DNA from: JAFKFI01 sp963795435
GTDB lineage: Bacteria; Pseudomonadota; Alphaproteobacteria; Acetobacterales; Acetobacteraceae
Reading direction: 5' to 3'
NCBI GenBank assembly: GCA_963795435.1
Contig: CAWCHV010000007.1
Coordinates: 1,240,001 to 1,304,000, forward strand
Length of the DNA: 64,000 bases
Part shown: one piece after another, positions 45,590-54,440 of the stretch
How the letters are laid out: every line of letters starts with the position of its first letter
How positions within the stretch are numbered: the stretch's first letter is position 1
Notes under the pieces: model-generated
The model's input: only the letters and a program-made list of their open reading frames with translations
Databases searched by the model: none
What the model was told of the DNA's origin: nothing
Made by a program: the position numbers and the translations under genes

Positions 45590-46578
45590 GGCGCAGCCTC
45601 CGCGCTCAGGTCGCGCAGCACGGCGATCAGCGTGTTGCGGACCATCGGAATCTTGTAGGCGTTGCCGTTCAGCGGTCGCGCCTCGGCCAGTTCGGCGTCC
45701 GCCGCCCGACGGAAGCTCTCGACGCTCGCTGAAGCGCCGCGCAATGCGGCCTCCGCTTGGGTAGCGCGCCAGGGCTTGTGCGCCACCCCGCCGAGCGCGA
45801 CGCGCGCATCCCGCACGACGCCGTCATGCACATCGAGCGCCGCCGCCACCGACACCAACGCGAAGGCGTAGGAAGCCCTGTCGCGTACCTTGCGGTAGGC
45901 GGAGCGGGCGGCGAACGACAACTCGGGCAGGTCCACGGCGACGATCAGCTCGCCATGCCCGAGCACGGTGTCCTGCTGCGGGGCATCGCCGGGCAGACGG
46001 TAGAAATCGAGCAGCTTGATGCGGCGCTCGCCCGATCTGCCCAGCACCACGACGGTGGCGTCCAGCGCCGCCATTGCGACCGCCATGTCGGACGGATGCA
46101 CCGCGACGCAATGTTCCGACGCACCGAGGATCGCATGATAGCGCGTGTAGCCGCCGATCGCCGAGCAGCCCGTGCCGGGCTCGCGCTTGTTGCAGGGCGT
46201 GGTGACGTCCTGGAAATACACGCACCGCGTCCGCTGCAACAAATTGCCGCCGGTCGTCGCCAGATTGCGAAGCTGTCCGGACGCGCCGGCGAGCAAGGCT
46301 TGCGACAGCATCGGGAAGCGCGCGCGGATCAGCTTGTCGGCGGCCAGGTCGCTGTTGCGGACTCCCGCGCCGATCCGCACGCCGCCGCCCGGCAATTCCT
46401 CCACGCGATCGAACGGCAGCTTCGTGATGTCCACGAGCAAGTCGGGGCTGGCCACGCCCAGCCGCATGTGATCGACGAGATTGGTGCCGCCGCCGAGGAA
46501 CGCCGCGCCTGAACGCCCTGCCACGGCCGCTACCGCGCCGGCGGGATCGCTCGCGCGCTCGTATGCGAAGGGGTTCAT
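45586..46578 (-). CDS. FAD-binding subunit of molybdenum hydroxylase (PaoB-like)
   Basis: 330 residues from the ATG at 46578. The FAD-binding segments AAFLGGGTNLVDHMRLGVA, IGAGVRNSDLA and LRNLATTGGNLLQRTRC are clear. Cysteines at about 119, 129, 138 and 157 (CVYFQ, PCNKREPGTGC, EHC) match the extra [4Fe-4S] site known in PaoB and absent from ordinary xanthine dehydrogenases. It passes electrons from the Mo centre through the iron-sulfur subunit to FAD. Overlaps both neighbours by 4 bp. Confidence 0.92.
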   Translation of the reverse strand: MNPFAYERASDPAGAVAAVAGRSGAAFLGGGTNLVDHMRLGVASPDLLVDITKLPFDRVEELPGGGVRIGAGVRNSDLAADKLIRARFPMLSQALLAGASGQLRNLATTGGNLLQRTRCVYFQDVTTPCNKREPGTGCSAIGGYTRYHAILGASEHCVAVHPSDMAVAMAALDATVVVLGRSGERRIKLLDFYRLPGDAPQQDTVLGHGELIVAVDLPELSFAARSAYRKVRDRASYAFALVSVAAALDVHDGVVRDARVALGGVAHKPWRATQAEAALRGASASVESFRRAADAELAEARPLNGNAYKIPMVRNTLIAVLRDLSAEAAP

Positions 46579-47126
46579 GCGGATGCCTCCTTCCGCGTCA
46601 CCTGCCGGATCGCCGCGACGATGTTCACGTAGGCGCCGCAGCGGCACAGGTTGCCGCTCATCCGCTCGCGGATCTCCTCGTCGGTCAGCGTCACGGGCCC
46701 GGTGAGGTCCCGCGTGACGTGACTGGGATGGCCCGCCTCTGCCTCCGCGAGCATCCCGACGGCGGAGCAGATCTGGCCCGGCGTGCAATAGCCGCATTGA
46801 AAGCCGTCAAGTTCCAGGAACGCCTGCTGCATCTCGTGCAACGTCGCGCCGTCGGCGAGGCCTTGGGCGGTGGTGATCGTGGCGCCATCGTGGGCCACCG
46901 CGAAGGCGAGGCAGGTTGTCGCCCGGCGGCCGTCGAGCAGCACGGTGCACGCCCCGCACTGGCCATGATCGCAGCCCTTCTTCGGCGAGAGCGCGCCAAG
47001 ATGATCGCGCAAGGCATCCAGCAGCGTGGTCCGCGTATCGATGGTCAGCGATCGCGCCACGCCGTCCACGTGCAGTGTGATCCGAGCATCCATGAGATGG
47101 CTTTCCATCGCAGGTTGATCGGCCAT
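46575..47126 (-). CDS. [2Fe-2S] subunit of molybdenum hydroxylase (PaoA-like)
   Basis: 183 residues. The plant-type ferredoxin cluster is GCDHGQCGACTVLLDGRR plus TTCLAFAVAHDG. The second, helical-domain cluster is FQCGYCTPGQICSAVGMLAE with GNLCRCGAYVNIVAAIRQV. Unlike E. coli PaoA no Tat signal is present (it starts MADQPAMESHLMDARITLHV), so the complex is probably cytoplasmic. First gene of the three-subunit operon; order is 2Fe-2S, FAD, Mo subunit. Confidence 0.94.
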   Translation of the reverse strand: MADQPAMESHLMDARITLHVDGVARSLTIDTRTTLLDALRDHLGALSPKKGCDHGQCGACTVLLDGRRATTCLAFAVAHDGATITTAQGLADGATLHEMQQAFLELDGFQCGYCTPGQICSAVGMLAEAEAGHPSHVTRDLTGPVTLTDEEIRERMSGNLCRCGAYVNIVAAIRQVTRKEASA

Positions 47127-47224
47127 TCAGGGAAATCACGGCGCATCCGGGATCGGTCTGATGGCCGCCCGCTACAACGTCGCCCTTGTCGGCCGGTTTT
47201 CCCGTGGTCAGGAGCCGTCGTTCG

Positions 47225-47885
47225 TCAGCCCTGACGGCGGAGCAGGCCGAGGCCGAGTATCCCCGCGCCTATTAGCGCCAACGAAGCCGGCTCGGGAACT
47301 CCGATCGGGGTTGTCAGCGAAATCACATCCACGCCAAAACTGTCCGCGCCGGGACTGCTTATCGCGAAACTCGCGATGGTGGCGACCGGCACCGTGATCG
47401 AGAACGTCGTCCGTCCGTGGACCCCGAGCGGGTTGCCGTTGAGGACGTGACCGATATCGTTCCCGGCGATGTCGTACACCGTCAGCAGCAGCGCTCCGAT
47501 CGCGGCATATCCGGCCTCGGCCTGGAAGTGGCTGGTGAGCTCCTTGCGCCAGCGTGCCCGGCACGACTATTCGCCCGTCCACCTGGGTGATCAGGTCAAG
47601 CTCACCCGAACCGTCGATCCCGCCGAAAGCCTGCATCGTGCAGACCCAGCCGAGATACTCGTCGCAGAACGCCCCTTCGCGGCCGCCGCGTGAGAAGTCG
47701 ACGCCGAAACCGACATAGCCGCCACCTATTTCGCCGCCCGCGGCGAGTGGCGCGAACACGCGGGAAAGCGCGATGCCGGGGTCCGCGCCAGGGCCGAAGG
47801 TGATGGTGCCCGCGCGGCTCCCTGGCGACGCGACGGCCACGAACGCGGCAATTCCGGACAGCAGCGCGGCGACGCGCTTGGGCAT
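47225..47885 (-). pseudogene. PEP-CTERM sorting-domain protein, frameshifted
   Basis: The ATG at 47885 gives a signal peptide MPKRVAALLSGIAAFVAVAS, then a beta-rich passage to GELDLITQVDGRIVVPGTLA. Frame breaks at 47542-47543; dropping one G continues ELTSHFQAEAGYAAIGALLL and YDIAGNDIGHVLNG to the C-terminal GVPEPASLALIGAGILGLGL followed by RRQG. That tail (PEP motif, membrane helix, Arg cluster) is the PEP-CTERM export signal cut by an exosortase. Restored length is 219 residues. It is presumably a surface or matrix protein; no exosortase lies in this window. Confidence 0.85.
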
Positions 47886-48132
47886 GACCAATCGGGTTCC
47901 CGCCAGTTGTCGAACGATCTCGGCACTCGCCGCAATTCGCGCCATCGCAATTCACGTGCCGAGACATGTCCCAAAGAATGTTCAAGCCTTGCGAGTGGGT
48001 TAGGGGCCGGCCGGTTGGGCATCATGGATCGTTCCTGTCGGAAAACTTTACATTTGCCCTTCGCTGCCGGACCGCTTGTTTCATGGCAATTCGGGGGGTA
48101 GGCATCCTTCGGTGCATCGGGGGAGCGAGGTC

Positions 48133-49683
48133 GTGGCGGAGAAGCAGCATGTCCGGCCGGTGATGCTGGTCGTGATGGATGGCTGGGGCTGGCGGGAGGA
48201 TGCGGCCGACAATGCCGTGCTAGAGGCCAGCACGCCCAATTTCGACCGACTGTGGAACTCCTGCCCGCACGGGTTCCTGCGCACCTCGGGCCTCGATGTC
48301 GGCCTGCCTCAAGGGCAGATGGGCAACTCGGAGGTCGGCCACCTCAATATCGGCGCCGGTCGGGTGGTGATGCAGGACCTGCCCCGGATCGGCCGCGCGA
48401 TCGAGGACGCCAGCCTCGCCCGCGCTCCGGCGCTCACCGGCCTGATCGACGCGCTCAGGCAGTCGGGCGGCATCTGTCACCTGCTGGGTCTTGTGTCGCC
48501 CGGCGGGGTGCATTCGCACCAGGACCACGCGGTGGCGCTCGCGCGCCTGTTGACCGAGGCCGACATAGAGACCGTCATCCATGTGTTCACCGACGGCCGC
48601 GACACGCCCCCGCGATCCGCCGGCGAGGATGTCCGCCGGCTGCGCGCGTCGCTGCCCGAGGCGGTGCGGATCGCCACCGTCTCCGGCCGCTACTACGCGA
48701 TGGACCGGGACAAGCGATGGGACCGGGTCGGCAAGGCCTATCTTGCGCTGACCGACGCGCAGGGGCCGCATTTCGCCGACGCAGCCTCGGTGATCGACGA
48801 CGCCTACGGGCGCGACGTGACGGACGAGTTCATCGTGCCCGCCGTGGTCGGCCGGTATCGCGGAATGCGCGACGGCGATGGCGTGCTCTGCTTCAACTTC
48901 CGCGCCGACCGGGTGCGCGAGATCCTGTCCGCGCTGCTCGAGCCGGGTTTCGACGGATTTCCCCGTTCGCGCGTCATCCGCTTCGCCGGCGCCGCCGGCA
49001 TGACCCAGTACAGCACGGCGCTCGACCGCCGCCTCGCCACGCTGTTCCAGCCCGCCACGATGAAGAACCTGCTCGGCGAAGTAACCGCCGTCGCCGGGCG
49101 TACCCAACTGCGCATGGCCGAGACGGAAAAATACCCGCACGTCACCTATTTTCTGAACGGCGGGGAGGAGAAGCCATACGCGGGCGAGGACCGTATCATG
49201 GTGCCCTCCCCCAAGGTCGCGACCTACGACCTGCAGCCGGAAATGTCCGCCCCCGAGCTCGCCGCGAAGGCGGTGGAGGCAATCGACGGCGGAAAATATG
49301 ACCTGATCGTGCTGAACTTTGCCAATCCGGACATGGTCGGCCACACCGGCAGCCTGCCGGCGGCGGTCAAGGCCGTGGAGACGGTGGATGCGGGGCTCGG
49401 CCGCATCGCCGAAGCGGTGAAGCGGCAGGGCGGCGCGCTGCTGGTGACGGCGGATCACGGCAACTGCGAGATGATGCGCGACCCGGAGACCGGTGGCCCT
49501 CATACCGCGCACACGACCAACCCGGTCCCGGTGCTGGTGGCGGGCGGTGGCGCCAAGGCGCTGCACGACGGCAGGCTGGCCGATATCGCGCCGACCCTGC
49601 TCGATCTGATGGGCCTTCCCCTGCCGAAGGAGATGACCGGGGCCTCGCTGCTCCGCGATCATGCCGCACGCGCGGCGGAGTAG
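48133..49683 (+). CDS. gpmI: 2,3-bisphosphoglycerate-independent phosphoglycerate mutase
   Basis: 516 residues from a GTG at 48133 with a GGAGCGAGG upstream. The alkaline-phosphatase-type fold shows MLVVMDGWGWREDAADNAV, the phospho-Ser region GQMGNSEVGHLNIGAGRVV, DGRDTPPRSA and the metal site LLVTADHGNCEMMRDPETGG with THTTNPVP-equivalent HTAHTTNPVPVL. It interconverts 3- and 2-phosphoglycerate. It is the first gene of a four-gene envelope cluster, its end overlapping the next gene by 23 bp. Confidence 0.97.
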   Translation: MAEKQHVRPVMLVVMDGWGWREDAADNAVLEASTPNFDRLWNSCPHGFLRTSGLDVGLPQGQMGNSEVGHLNIGAGRVVMQDLPRIGRAIEDASLARAPALTGLIDALRQSGGICHLLGLVSPGGVHSHQDHAVALARLLTEADIETVIHVFTDGRDTPPRSAGEDVRRLRASLPEAVRIATVSGRYYAMDRDKRWDRVGKAYLALTDAQGPHFADAASVIDDAYGRDVTDEFIVPAVVGRYRGMRDGDGVLCFNFRADRVREILSALLEPGFDGFPRSRVIRFAGAAGMTQYSTALDRRLATLFQPATMKNLLGEVTAVAGRTQLRMAETEKYPHVTYFLNGGEEKPYAGEDRIMVPSPKVATYDLQPEMSAPELAAKAVEAIDGGKYDLIVLNFANPDMVGHTGSLPAAVKAVETVDAGLGRIAEAVKRQGGALLVTADHGNCEMMRDPETGGPHTAHTTNPVPVLVAGGGAKALHDGRLADIAPTLLDLMGLPLPKEMTGASLLRDHAARAAE

Positions 49684-50935
49684 GTGTTACCCCTCGGTCG
49701 CGCTGGCGCTGCTCCTGGCCGGATCGGCGCTCGCCGCGCCGCCGGAGCGCCCGCCGGATGCCGAGGCCGCCCGCCGGCAGGCGGACGAGGCTGAACGCGC
49801 CCGCGCCGCCGGCATCGCCTCCCAGAAAGAGGCGGCCGCGCGGGCGGCGGCGGCGGAGCAGGAAGCCAACCGCCTTGCCGACGAACGGGTCGCCGCCGCC
49901 GCCAAGCTGCGCGAGGCCGAACGCGCCACCGAGGATGCCGCCAGCCGGATGGACGCGCTCGCGCGGCGCCGTCAGGAGGCGGCGTCGCGGCTACGCGCGC
50001 GCGCCGACGAACTGGCGCCGCTGCTTCCGGTGATCGAACGCATGTCGCTCTATCCCGCCGAAACCCTGCTCGCGGTCGAGGCGCAACCCGAGGCCGCGCT
50101 GCGCGGCGTGCTGGTCCTGCAGGGGATCGGGCGGACGCTCGAACAGCAAGCGCGGGCGCTGCGCGCCGAACAGGCCGCGCTGGAGGCAGCGAACCGGGCG
50201 ATGACGGCCGAGGCGCCGAGGCTCGCCGCCGCCCAGTCGGCGCAGGCGGCCCAGGCGGCGGAACTCGATCGCCAGATCGCCGCCGCGCAAGCACGGGGAC
50301 AGGCGGCCAGCGACGAGGCCGCCAATTTCGCCCGCCAGGCCGCCACGGCCGCTGGGAGCGCCGAGACGCTGCGAGGAATGATCGCTCAGCTCGACGCCGA
50401 ACGTCGGCGGGCCGAGGCGCAGGCGCATCAGGAGGCCGCCCGCGCCGAGCGCCGCAACCGGCCGGCCGAGGCCAGCGCAGCGCGCCGCCGCGGGGGCGCG
50501 CTCGCCAGCCCGGCCGGAGGCAGCCTCGCCAGCGTCGGCAAGGGGCAGGGCCAGCTTACGGCGCCGGTGGCCGGCACTCTCGTGCGCGGCTGGGGCGAGG
50601 CAACCGACGCCGGGCCGGCAACCGGTCTCTCGTACCAGGCCCCGCCGGGCGCGCACGTAGTCGCCCCCTGCGGCGGGCGGGCGGTGTTCGCGGCGCCGTT
50701 CCGCAGCTTCGGGCTACTGATCATCCTCGATTGCGGCGGCGGCTATCACGTGGTGCTCGCCGGGCTGGACCGGCTGGACGTCGCGGCCGGCTCGCCGGTG
50801 CGGCCGGGCGAGCCCGTGGGCGTCATGCCGAGTTGGGATCCGCGCAGCCCAGGCAACCGGCCTTCGCTCTACGTGCAGTTGCGTCATGCCGGCCGGCCAA
50901 TCGACCCATCCGTGTGGCTTAGGGCCCGTGGTTGA
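49661..50935 (+). CDS. EnvC-like murein hydrolase activator (degenerate M23 domain)
   Basis: 424 residues. A signal peptide ALALLLAGSALA is followed by about 230 residues of Ala/Glu/Arg/Gln-rich coiled coil (e.g. AAEQEANRLADERVAAAAKL). The C-terminal LytM/M23 domain (PVAGTLVRGWGEATDAGPAT, AAPFRSFGLLIILDCGGGYH, LYVQLRHAGRPIDPSVWL) lacks the full HxxxD/HxH zinc set, as in EnvC. EnvC activates amidases at the division septum. Upstream of ctpA on the same strand. Confidence 0.9.
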   Translation: MPHARRSRCYPSVALALLLAGSALAAPPERPPDAEAARRQADEAERARAAGIASQKEAAARAAAAEQEANRLADERVAAAAKLREAERATEDAASRMDALARRRQEAASRLRARADELAPLLPVIERMSLYPAETLLAVEAQPEAALRGVLVLQGIGRTLEQQARALRAEQAALEAANRAMTAEAPRLAAAQSAQAAQAAELDRQIAAAQARGQAASDEAANFARQAATAAGSAETLRGMIAQLDAERRRAEAQAHQEAARAERRNRPAEASAARRRGGALASPAGGSLASVGKGQGQLTAPVAGTLVRGWGEATDAGPATGLSYQAPPGAHVVAPCGGRAVFAAPFRSFGLLIILDCGGGYHVVLAGLDRLDVAAGSPVRPGEPVGVMPSWDPRSPGNRPSLYVQLRHAGRPIDPSVWLRARG

Positions 50936-51079
50936 ACCCAGAGTGGAAAGATGGCGGCGGGCAACGCCGGGTTAACTCTCCAACGCTTAAGAAATCAAGA
51001 CTGGACGGGGGACACGGCAGGCCGGAAATATGGCGCTCCCGATTTCGGGTCTGGCCACGCGGTGCGCTGGCGGCAAAGG

Positions 51080-52501
51080 ATGGATCGAATGGAGCTTCGC
51101 CCAAGGCGTTTCAGGACTCGCCGTTTCAGGACTGGCCTGCTGATCGGGGCCGCGTTCGCGGCCGGCATCGCGCTCGGCCCGGCCTCCGGCTTTCTCTCGC
51201 GGCATCTTGGCATCGACTACGCCTTCGCCGATGACACCAGCAGCAGGACCGACACCTACCGGCTCCTGACCTTGTTCGGGGACGTGTTCGAGCGGGTGCG
51301 GGCCGAGTACGTGGAGCCGACCAACGACCGCGACCTGGTCGAGAACGCGATCAACGGGATGCTGACGGGGCTCGACCCGCACAGCAACTACATGAACGCC
51401 AAGGCCTTCCGCGATATGCAGGTTCAGACGCGAGGGGAGTTCGGCGGCCTCGGCATCGAGGTCACGCAGGACAACGGCTTCATCAAGGTCATCAGCCCGA
51501 TCGACGACACCCCCGCCGCGCGCGCCGGTGTGAAGGCGGGGGATCTCATCGTGGCGCTCGACGGCAAGACCGTGCAGGGCCTCACGCTCAACGAGGCCGT
51601 GGAAAAGATGCGCGGCTCGCCGAACAGCCGGATCACGCTCACGGTCCGCCGCGAGGGCTCGGACAAGCCGATCGAGATGTCCATGACGCGCGAGGTCATC
51701 CACATCCAGGTGGTCAAGCAGCGGCTCGAGCCCGGCGACATCGCCTATATCCGACTGACCAGCTTCAACGAGCAGACCGATGCGGGGCTGAAGAAGGCGA
51801 TCCAGACGCTGAAGCAGCAATCCGGCGACAAGCTGAAGGCCATCGTGCTCGATTTGCGCAACAACCCGGGCGGGCTGCTCGATCAGGCCGTGTCCGTGTC
51901 GGACGATTTCGTCGACCAGGGCGAGATCGTCTCGACCCGCGCGCGCCATCCCGAGGACAGCCAGCGCTGGAACGCCAAGGGCAGCGACATCGTCCCCGGC
52001 CTGCCCGTGGTCGTGCTGATCAACGGCGGCTCCGCCTCGGCCAGCGAGATCGTCGCCGGCGCGCTGCAGGACCATCACCGCGCCGTGCTGCTCGGCACCC
52101 GAAGCTTCGGCAAGGGCTCGGTGCAGACCGTCATTCCGTTGCCAGGGAACGGCGCCATGCGGCTGACCACCGCGCGCTACTACACGCCCTCCGGCCGGTC
52201 GATCCAGGGGCTCGGCATCGCGCCGGACGTGGAGGTGCAGGCCAGCCGCACGGAGACGCCGCGTTTCGGACCCGAGCGCGAGGCCGACCTCAATCACGTG
52301 CTGACCAACCAGGGCGGCACGCCCAACCAGCCCGCGCCGCCGCGCACCGACCTGCCGCCGATGGTGAAGGAGATACCGAACAAGCCGCCGGAGGGCTGGC
52401 CGACCTTCGATGCCAGCAAGCCGGAGACCGACTTCCAGTTGCAGCAGGCGCTCGTTCTGGCGAAGGCGATGGCCGGACAGAAGCGCGTATCGCTCCACTA
52501 G
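51080..52501 (+). CDS. ctpA: C-terminal processing peptidase, S41 family
   Basis: 473 residues from the ATG at 51080 (a second ATG is 9 bp later). An N-terminal membrane anchor (TGLLIGAAFAAGIALGPASG) leads to a PDZ domain (FGGLGIEVTQDNGFIKVISP). The tail-specific protease catalytic core has INGGSASASEIVAGALQDHH (Ser) and GTRSFGKGSVQTVIPL (Lys). It trims exported proteins in the periplasm and often controls murein hydrolases, in keeping with the adjacent EnvC-like gene. Confidence 0.94.
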   Translation: MDRMELRPRRFRTRRFRTGLLIGAAFAAGIALGPASGFLSRHLGIDYAFADDTSSRTDTYRLLTLFGDVFERVRAEYVEPTNDRDLVENAINGMLTGLDPHSNYMNAKAFRDMQVQTRGEFGGLGIEVTQDNGFIKVISPIDDTPAARAGVKAGDLIVALDGKTVQGLTLNEAVEKMRGSPNSRITLTVRREGSDKPIEMSMTREVIHIQVVKQRLEPGDIAYIRLTSFNEQTDAGLKKAIQTLKQQSGDKLKAIVLDLRNNPGGLLDQAVSVSDDFVDQGEIVSTRARHPEDSQRWNAKGSDIVPGLPVVVLINGGSASASEIVAGALQDHHRAVLLGTRSFGKGSVQTVIPLPGNGAMRLTTARYYTPSGRSIQGLGIAPDVEVQASRTETPRFGPEREADLNHVLTNQGGTPNQPAPPRTDLPPMVKEIPNKPPEGWPTFDASKPETDFQLQQALVLAKAMAGQKRVSLH

Positions 52502-52528
52502 GGACCACCAACCGGGGGTCCGGCAAAC

Positions 52529-53695
52529 ATGCGGGCTCCTCCTTGGCCGACACGCTTGCCGGGCTTGCGGGCGCCGGGCTTGCGGGCGCTGGGTTTGCGG
52601 GCGCCGGGTTTGCGGGCGCTGGCATGGTTCTGGGCGGGACTGCTCTCGATCACGGTCGCCGGCGGCGCGGTCCTCCAAGCGCTCGGGCCTCCACCACACG
52701 CCCAGGCGCTCGCTCGGCCGGAGGCGAAGGCTTCGCCTCCGGCCGCCGCGCCAGCGGAACCGGCGGCGGCTCACTCGCCTCCAGTCAAGGCCGTGGCATC
52801 GGTCGCGGCGCGGCCCGGACGCAACACGCCCGGGCCGATCGCGCCGCCCGACCCGGCGCTCCTGCAGCCGGCCGAGGCTAATCCCGGGGTATTCCTGCCG
52901 CGGATCGCCGCTGACGGGCGCATGCCTTCCCAAGTCTATGCTCGCGGGTTCGATCCAGCCGATACGCGCCCTCGCATTGCCGTGCTGCTGGCGGGCGTCG
53001 GCCTCAACGGCACCGAGAGCGAGGAGGCCGTCCGGACCCTTCCGGGCCCGGTCACGTTCGCCTTTTCGCCGTACGCCACCCACCTCGATCCGCTGCTGGA
53101 GGCCACCCGCGCCGCCGGGCACGAATTCCTGATCTCGCTGCCGATGGAGCCGCAGGGCTATCCGCTGAACGACGCGGGCGATCATGCGCTGCTGACCGCC
53201 CTGGCGCCGGAACTGAACCGGTCCCGGCTCGACTGGGCCCTCTCCCGCATCACTGGCTATGCTGGCGCCACCGGGGCGCTCGGCCTGCTGCGCGGCGAGC
53301 GTTTCGCGGGCTCCACCCAGATGGCCCCGGTGCTCGGCAGCTTGGCCGATCGCGGGCTGCTGTACGTTGACGCGCGACCCGGCCGTCAGCCGCTGCCGTC
53401 GGTCTGGAGCCACGGCGTCGACGTGGTGATCGACGAGCCGGCGGTACGCACGGAAATCGAAGCCAAGCTGGCCGCCCTGGAGCAAATCGCACGCGACAAG
53501 GGCAGCGCGCTCGGGCTGGCCGGAGCCACGCGGCCGATCACCGTGGACCGGCTCGCGGCCTGGACCAACGGACTGGCCGCCCGCGGCATCGCGCTCGCGC
53601 CGGTCAGCGCGATCGTGGCCGCCCCGCCAGCGAAGGAGCCCGACACCCAGGACGCGAGCGCGAAAGACCTCACCGCGAAAGGCTCCGGTCGATGA
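52529..53695 (+). CDS. Divergent polysaccharide deacetylase family protein (YibQ/DUF610)
   Basis: 388 residues. A short cytoplasmic lead made of four 15-bp repeats (GLRAPGLRALGLRAPGLRAL) precedes one membrane segment (FWAGLLSITVAGGAVLQAL). A Pro/Ala linker follows, then the divergent deacetylase domain with RPRIAVLLAGVGLNGTESEE, FAFSPYATHLDPLL, HEFLISLPMEPQGYPLNDAG and YAGATGALGLLRGERF. The usual zinc triad is reduced, as expected for the divergent family. It ends with a 4-bp overlap to rppH. Confidence 0.88.
   Translation: MRAPPWPTRLPGLRAPGLRALGLRAPGLRALAWFWAGLLSITVAGGAVLQALGPPPHAQALARPEAKASPPAAAPAEPAAAHSPPVKAVASVAARPGRNTPGPIAPPDPALLQPAEANPGVFLPRIAADGRMPSQVYARGFDPADTRPRIAVLLAGVGLNGTESEEAVRTLPGPVTFAFSPYATHLDPLLEATRAAGHEFLISLPMEPQGYPLNDAGDHALLTALAPELNRSRLDWALSRITGYAGATGALGLLRGERFAGSTQMAPVLGSLADRGLLYVDARPGRQPLPSVWSHGVDVVIDEPAVRTEIEAKLAALEQIARDKGSALGLAGATRPITVDRLAAWTNGLAARGIALAPVSAIVAAPPAKEPDTQDASAKDLTAKGSGR
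52561..52620 (+). repeat. Four tandem 15-bp repeats in a coding region
   Basis: The unit GGGCTTGCGGGCGCC occurs four times with C/T exchanges at the fourth and last positions. Each copy encodes GLRA plus Pro or Leu. Because 15 is a multiple of three, copy-number change by slippage would keep the frame. Confidence 0.9.
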
Positions 53696-54186
53696 CCGAG
53701 CACGCCGACCTGCCGTACCGGCCGAATGTCGGCGCGGTCCTGTTCGACCGGGCCGGGCAGGTATTCGTCGCCCGCCGGGCCCGCTTCCCCAATGCCGAGG
53801 GCCCGGCAGGGGGATGGCAGCTCCCGCAGGGCGGCATCGACCAGGACGAGGAGCCGCGGAGCGCCGTGCTGCGCGAACTGGCCGAGGAGATCGGCACCGA
53901 GCGCGCCGAGATCATCGGCGAGCATCCGGACTGGCTGACCTACGATCTGCCGCCGCATCTGATCGGCGTGGCGCTAGGCGGGCGCTTTCGCGGGCAGCGG
54001 CAACGCTGGTTCGCGCTGCGGTTCACCGGCACGGACGCCGACATCCGCCTGGACGCCGACCCGCACCCGGAATTCGATGCCTGGCGCTGGGCCGCCCTGC
54101 GCGATCTGCCGGCGCTGGCGGTACCATTCAAGCGGCCGATCTACAAAATCCTGGCTAGCTCGTTCGCGCGCTTCGCCGCGCGCTGA
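53692..54186 (+). CDS. rppH: RNA pyrophosphohydrolase (Nudix)
   Basis: 164 residues. YRPNVGAVLFDRAGQVFVAR leads to WQLPQGGIDQDEEPRSAVL and RELAEEIGTERAEI, the complete Nudix box (Gx5Ex7REUxEExGU). WLTYDLPPHLI and KRPIYKILASSF complete the RppH core. It removes pyrophosphate from mRNA 5' ends to start decay. It is translationally coupled to the deacetylase gene, the common order in alphaproteobacteria. Confidence 0.94.
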   Translation: MTEHADLPYRPNVGAVLFDRAGQVFVARRARFPNAEGPAGGWQLPQGGIDQDEEPRSAVLRELAEEIGTERAEIIGEHPDWLTYDLPPHLIGVALGGRFRGQRQRWFALRFTGTDADIRLDADPHPEFDAWRWAALRDLPALAVPFKRPIYKILASSFARFAAR

Positions 54187-54209
54187 TCTGACGGCGCTGT
54201 CGAGCGCTA

Positions 54210-54389
54210 TTACTCCTGTCCGGGCCGCTTGCCGTCCAGCGCGTCGCGCCGGCGCTGCTCCTCCCGACGATCATTCTCCTTCTGCGCCCCGGTTCGGCCG
54301 TGGCGGATGCGGCTCTCCCGGGCCAGCCGCGCGGCCTCCTGCCGTTCGCGCTGCTTCTTTGCCCGATTGAGGTTGACGATCTCGCCCAT
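54210..54389 (-). CDS. DUF4169 family protein
   Basis: 59 residues: it opens MGEIVNLNRAKKQRERQEAA and continues ARLARESRIRHGRTGAQKEN to a highly charged end. This is the DUF4169 pattern, a family of small helical, basic proteins of unknown function in alphaproteobacteria. It is antisense-oriented to rppH and the next gene, filling the gap between them. No Shine-Dalgarno is strong. Confidence 0.8.
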   Translation of the reverse strand: MGEIVNLNRAKKQRERQEAARLARESRIRHGRTGAQKENDRREEQRRRDALDGKRPGQE

Positions 54390-54440
54390 CGGGCCATCCT
54401 GATCACCGTGTGAAGCGAATTCAAACGGGAAGAACCGCCA

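Noticed and set aside
50987..53485. 832-codon open frame on the minus strand
   Set aside because: It is antisense to ctpA and the deacetylase gene, shows no family motif, and is explained by the high GC of codon position 3.
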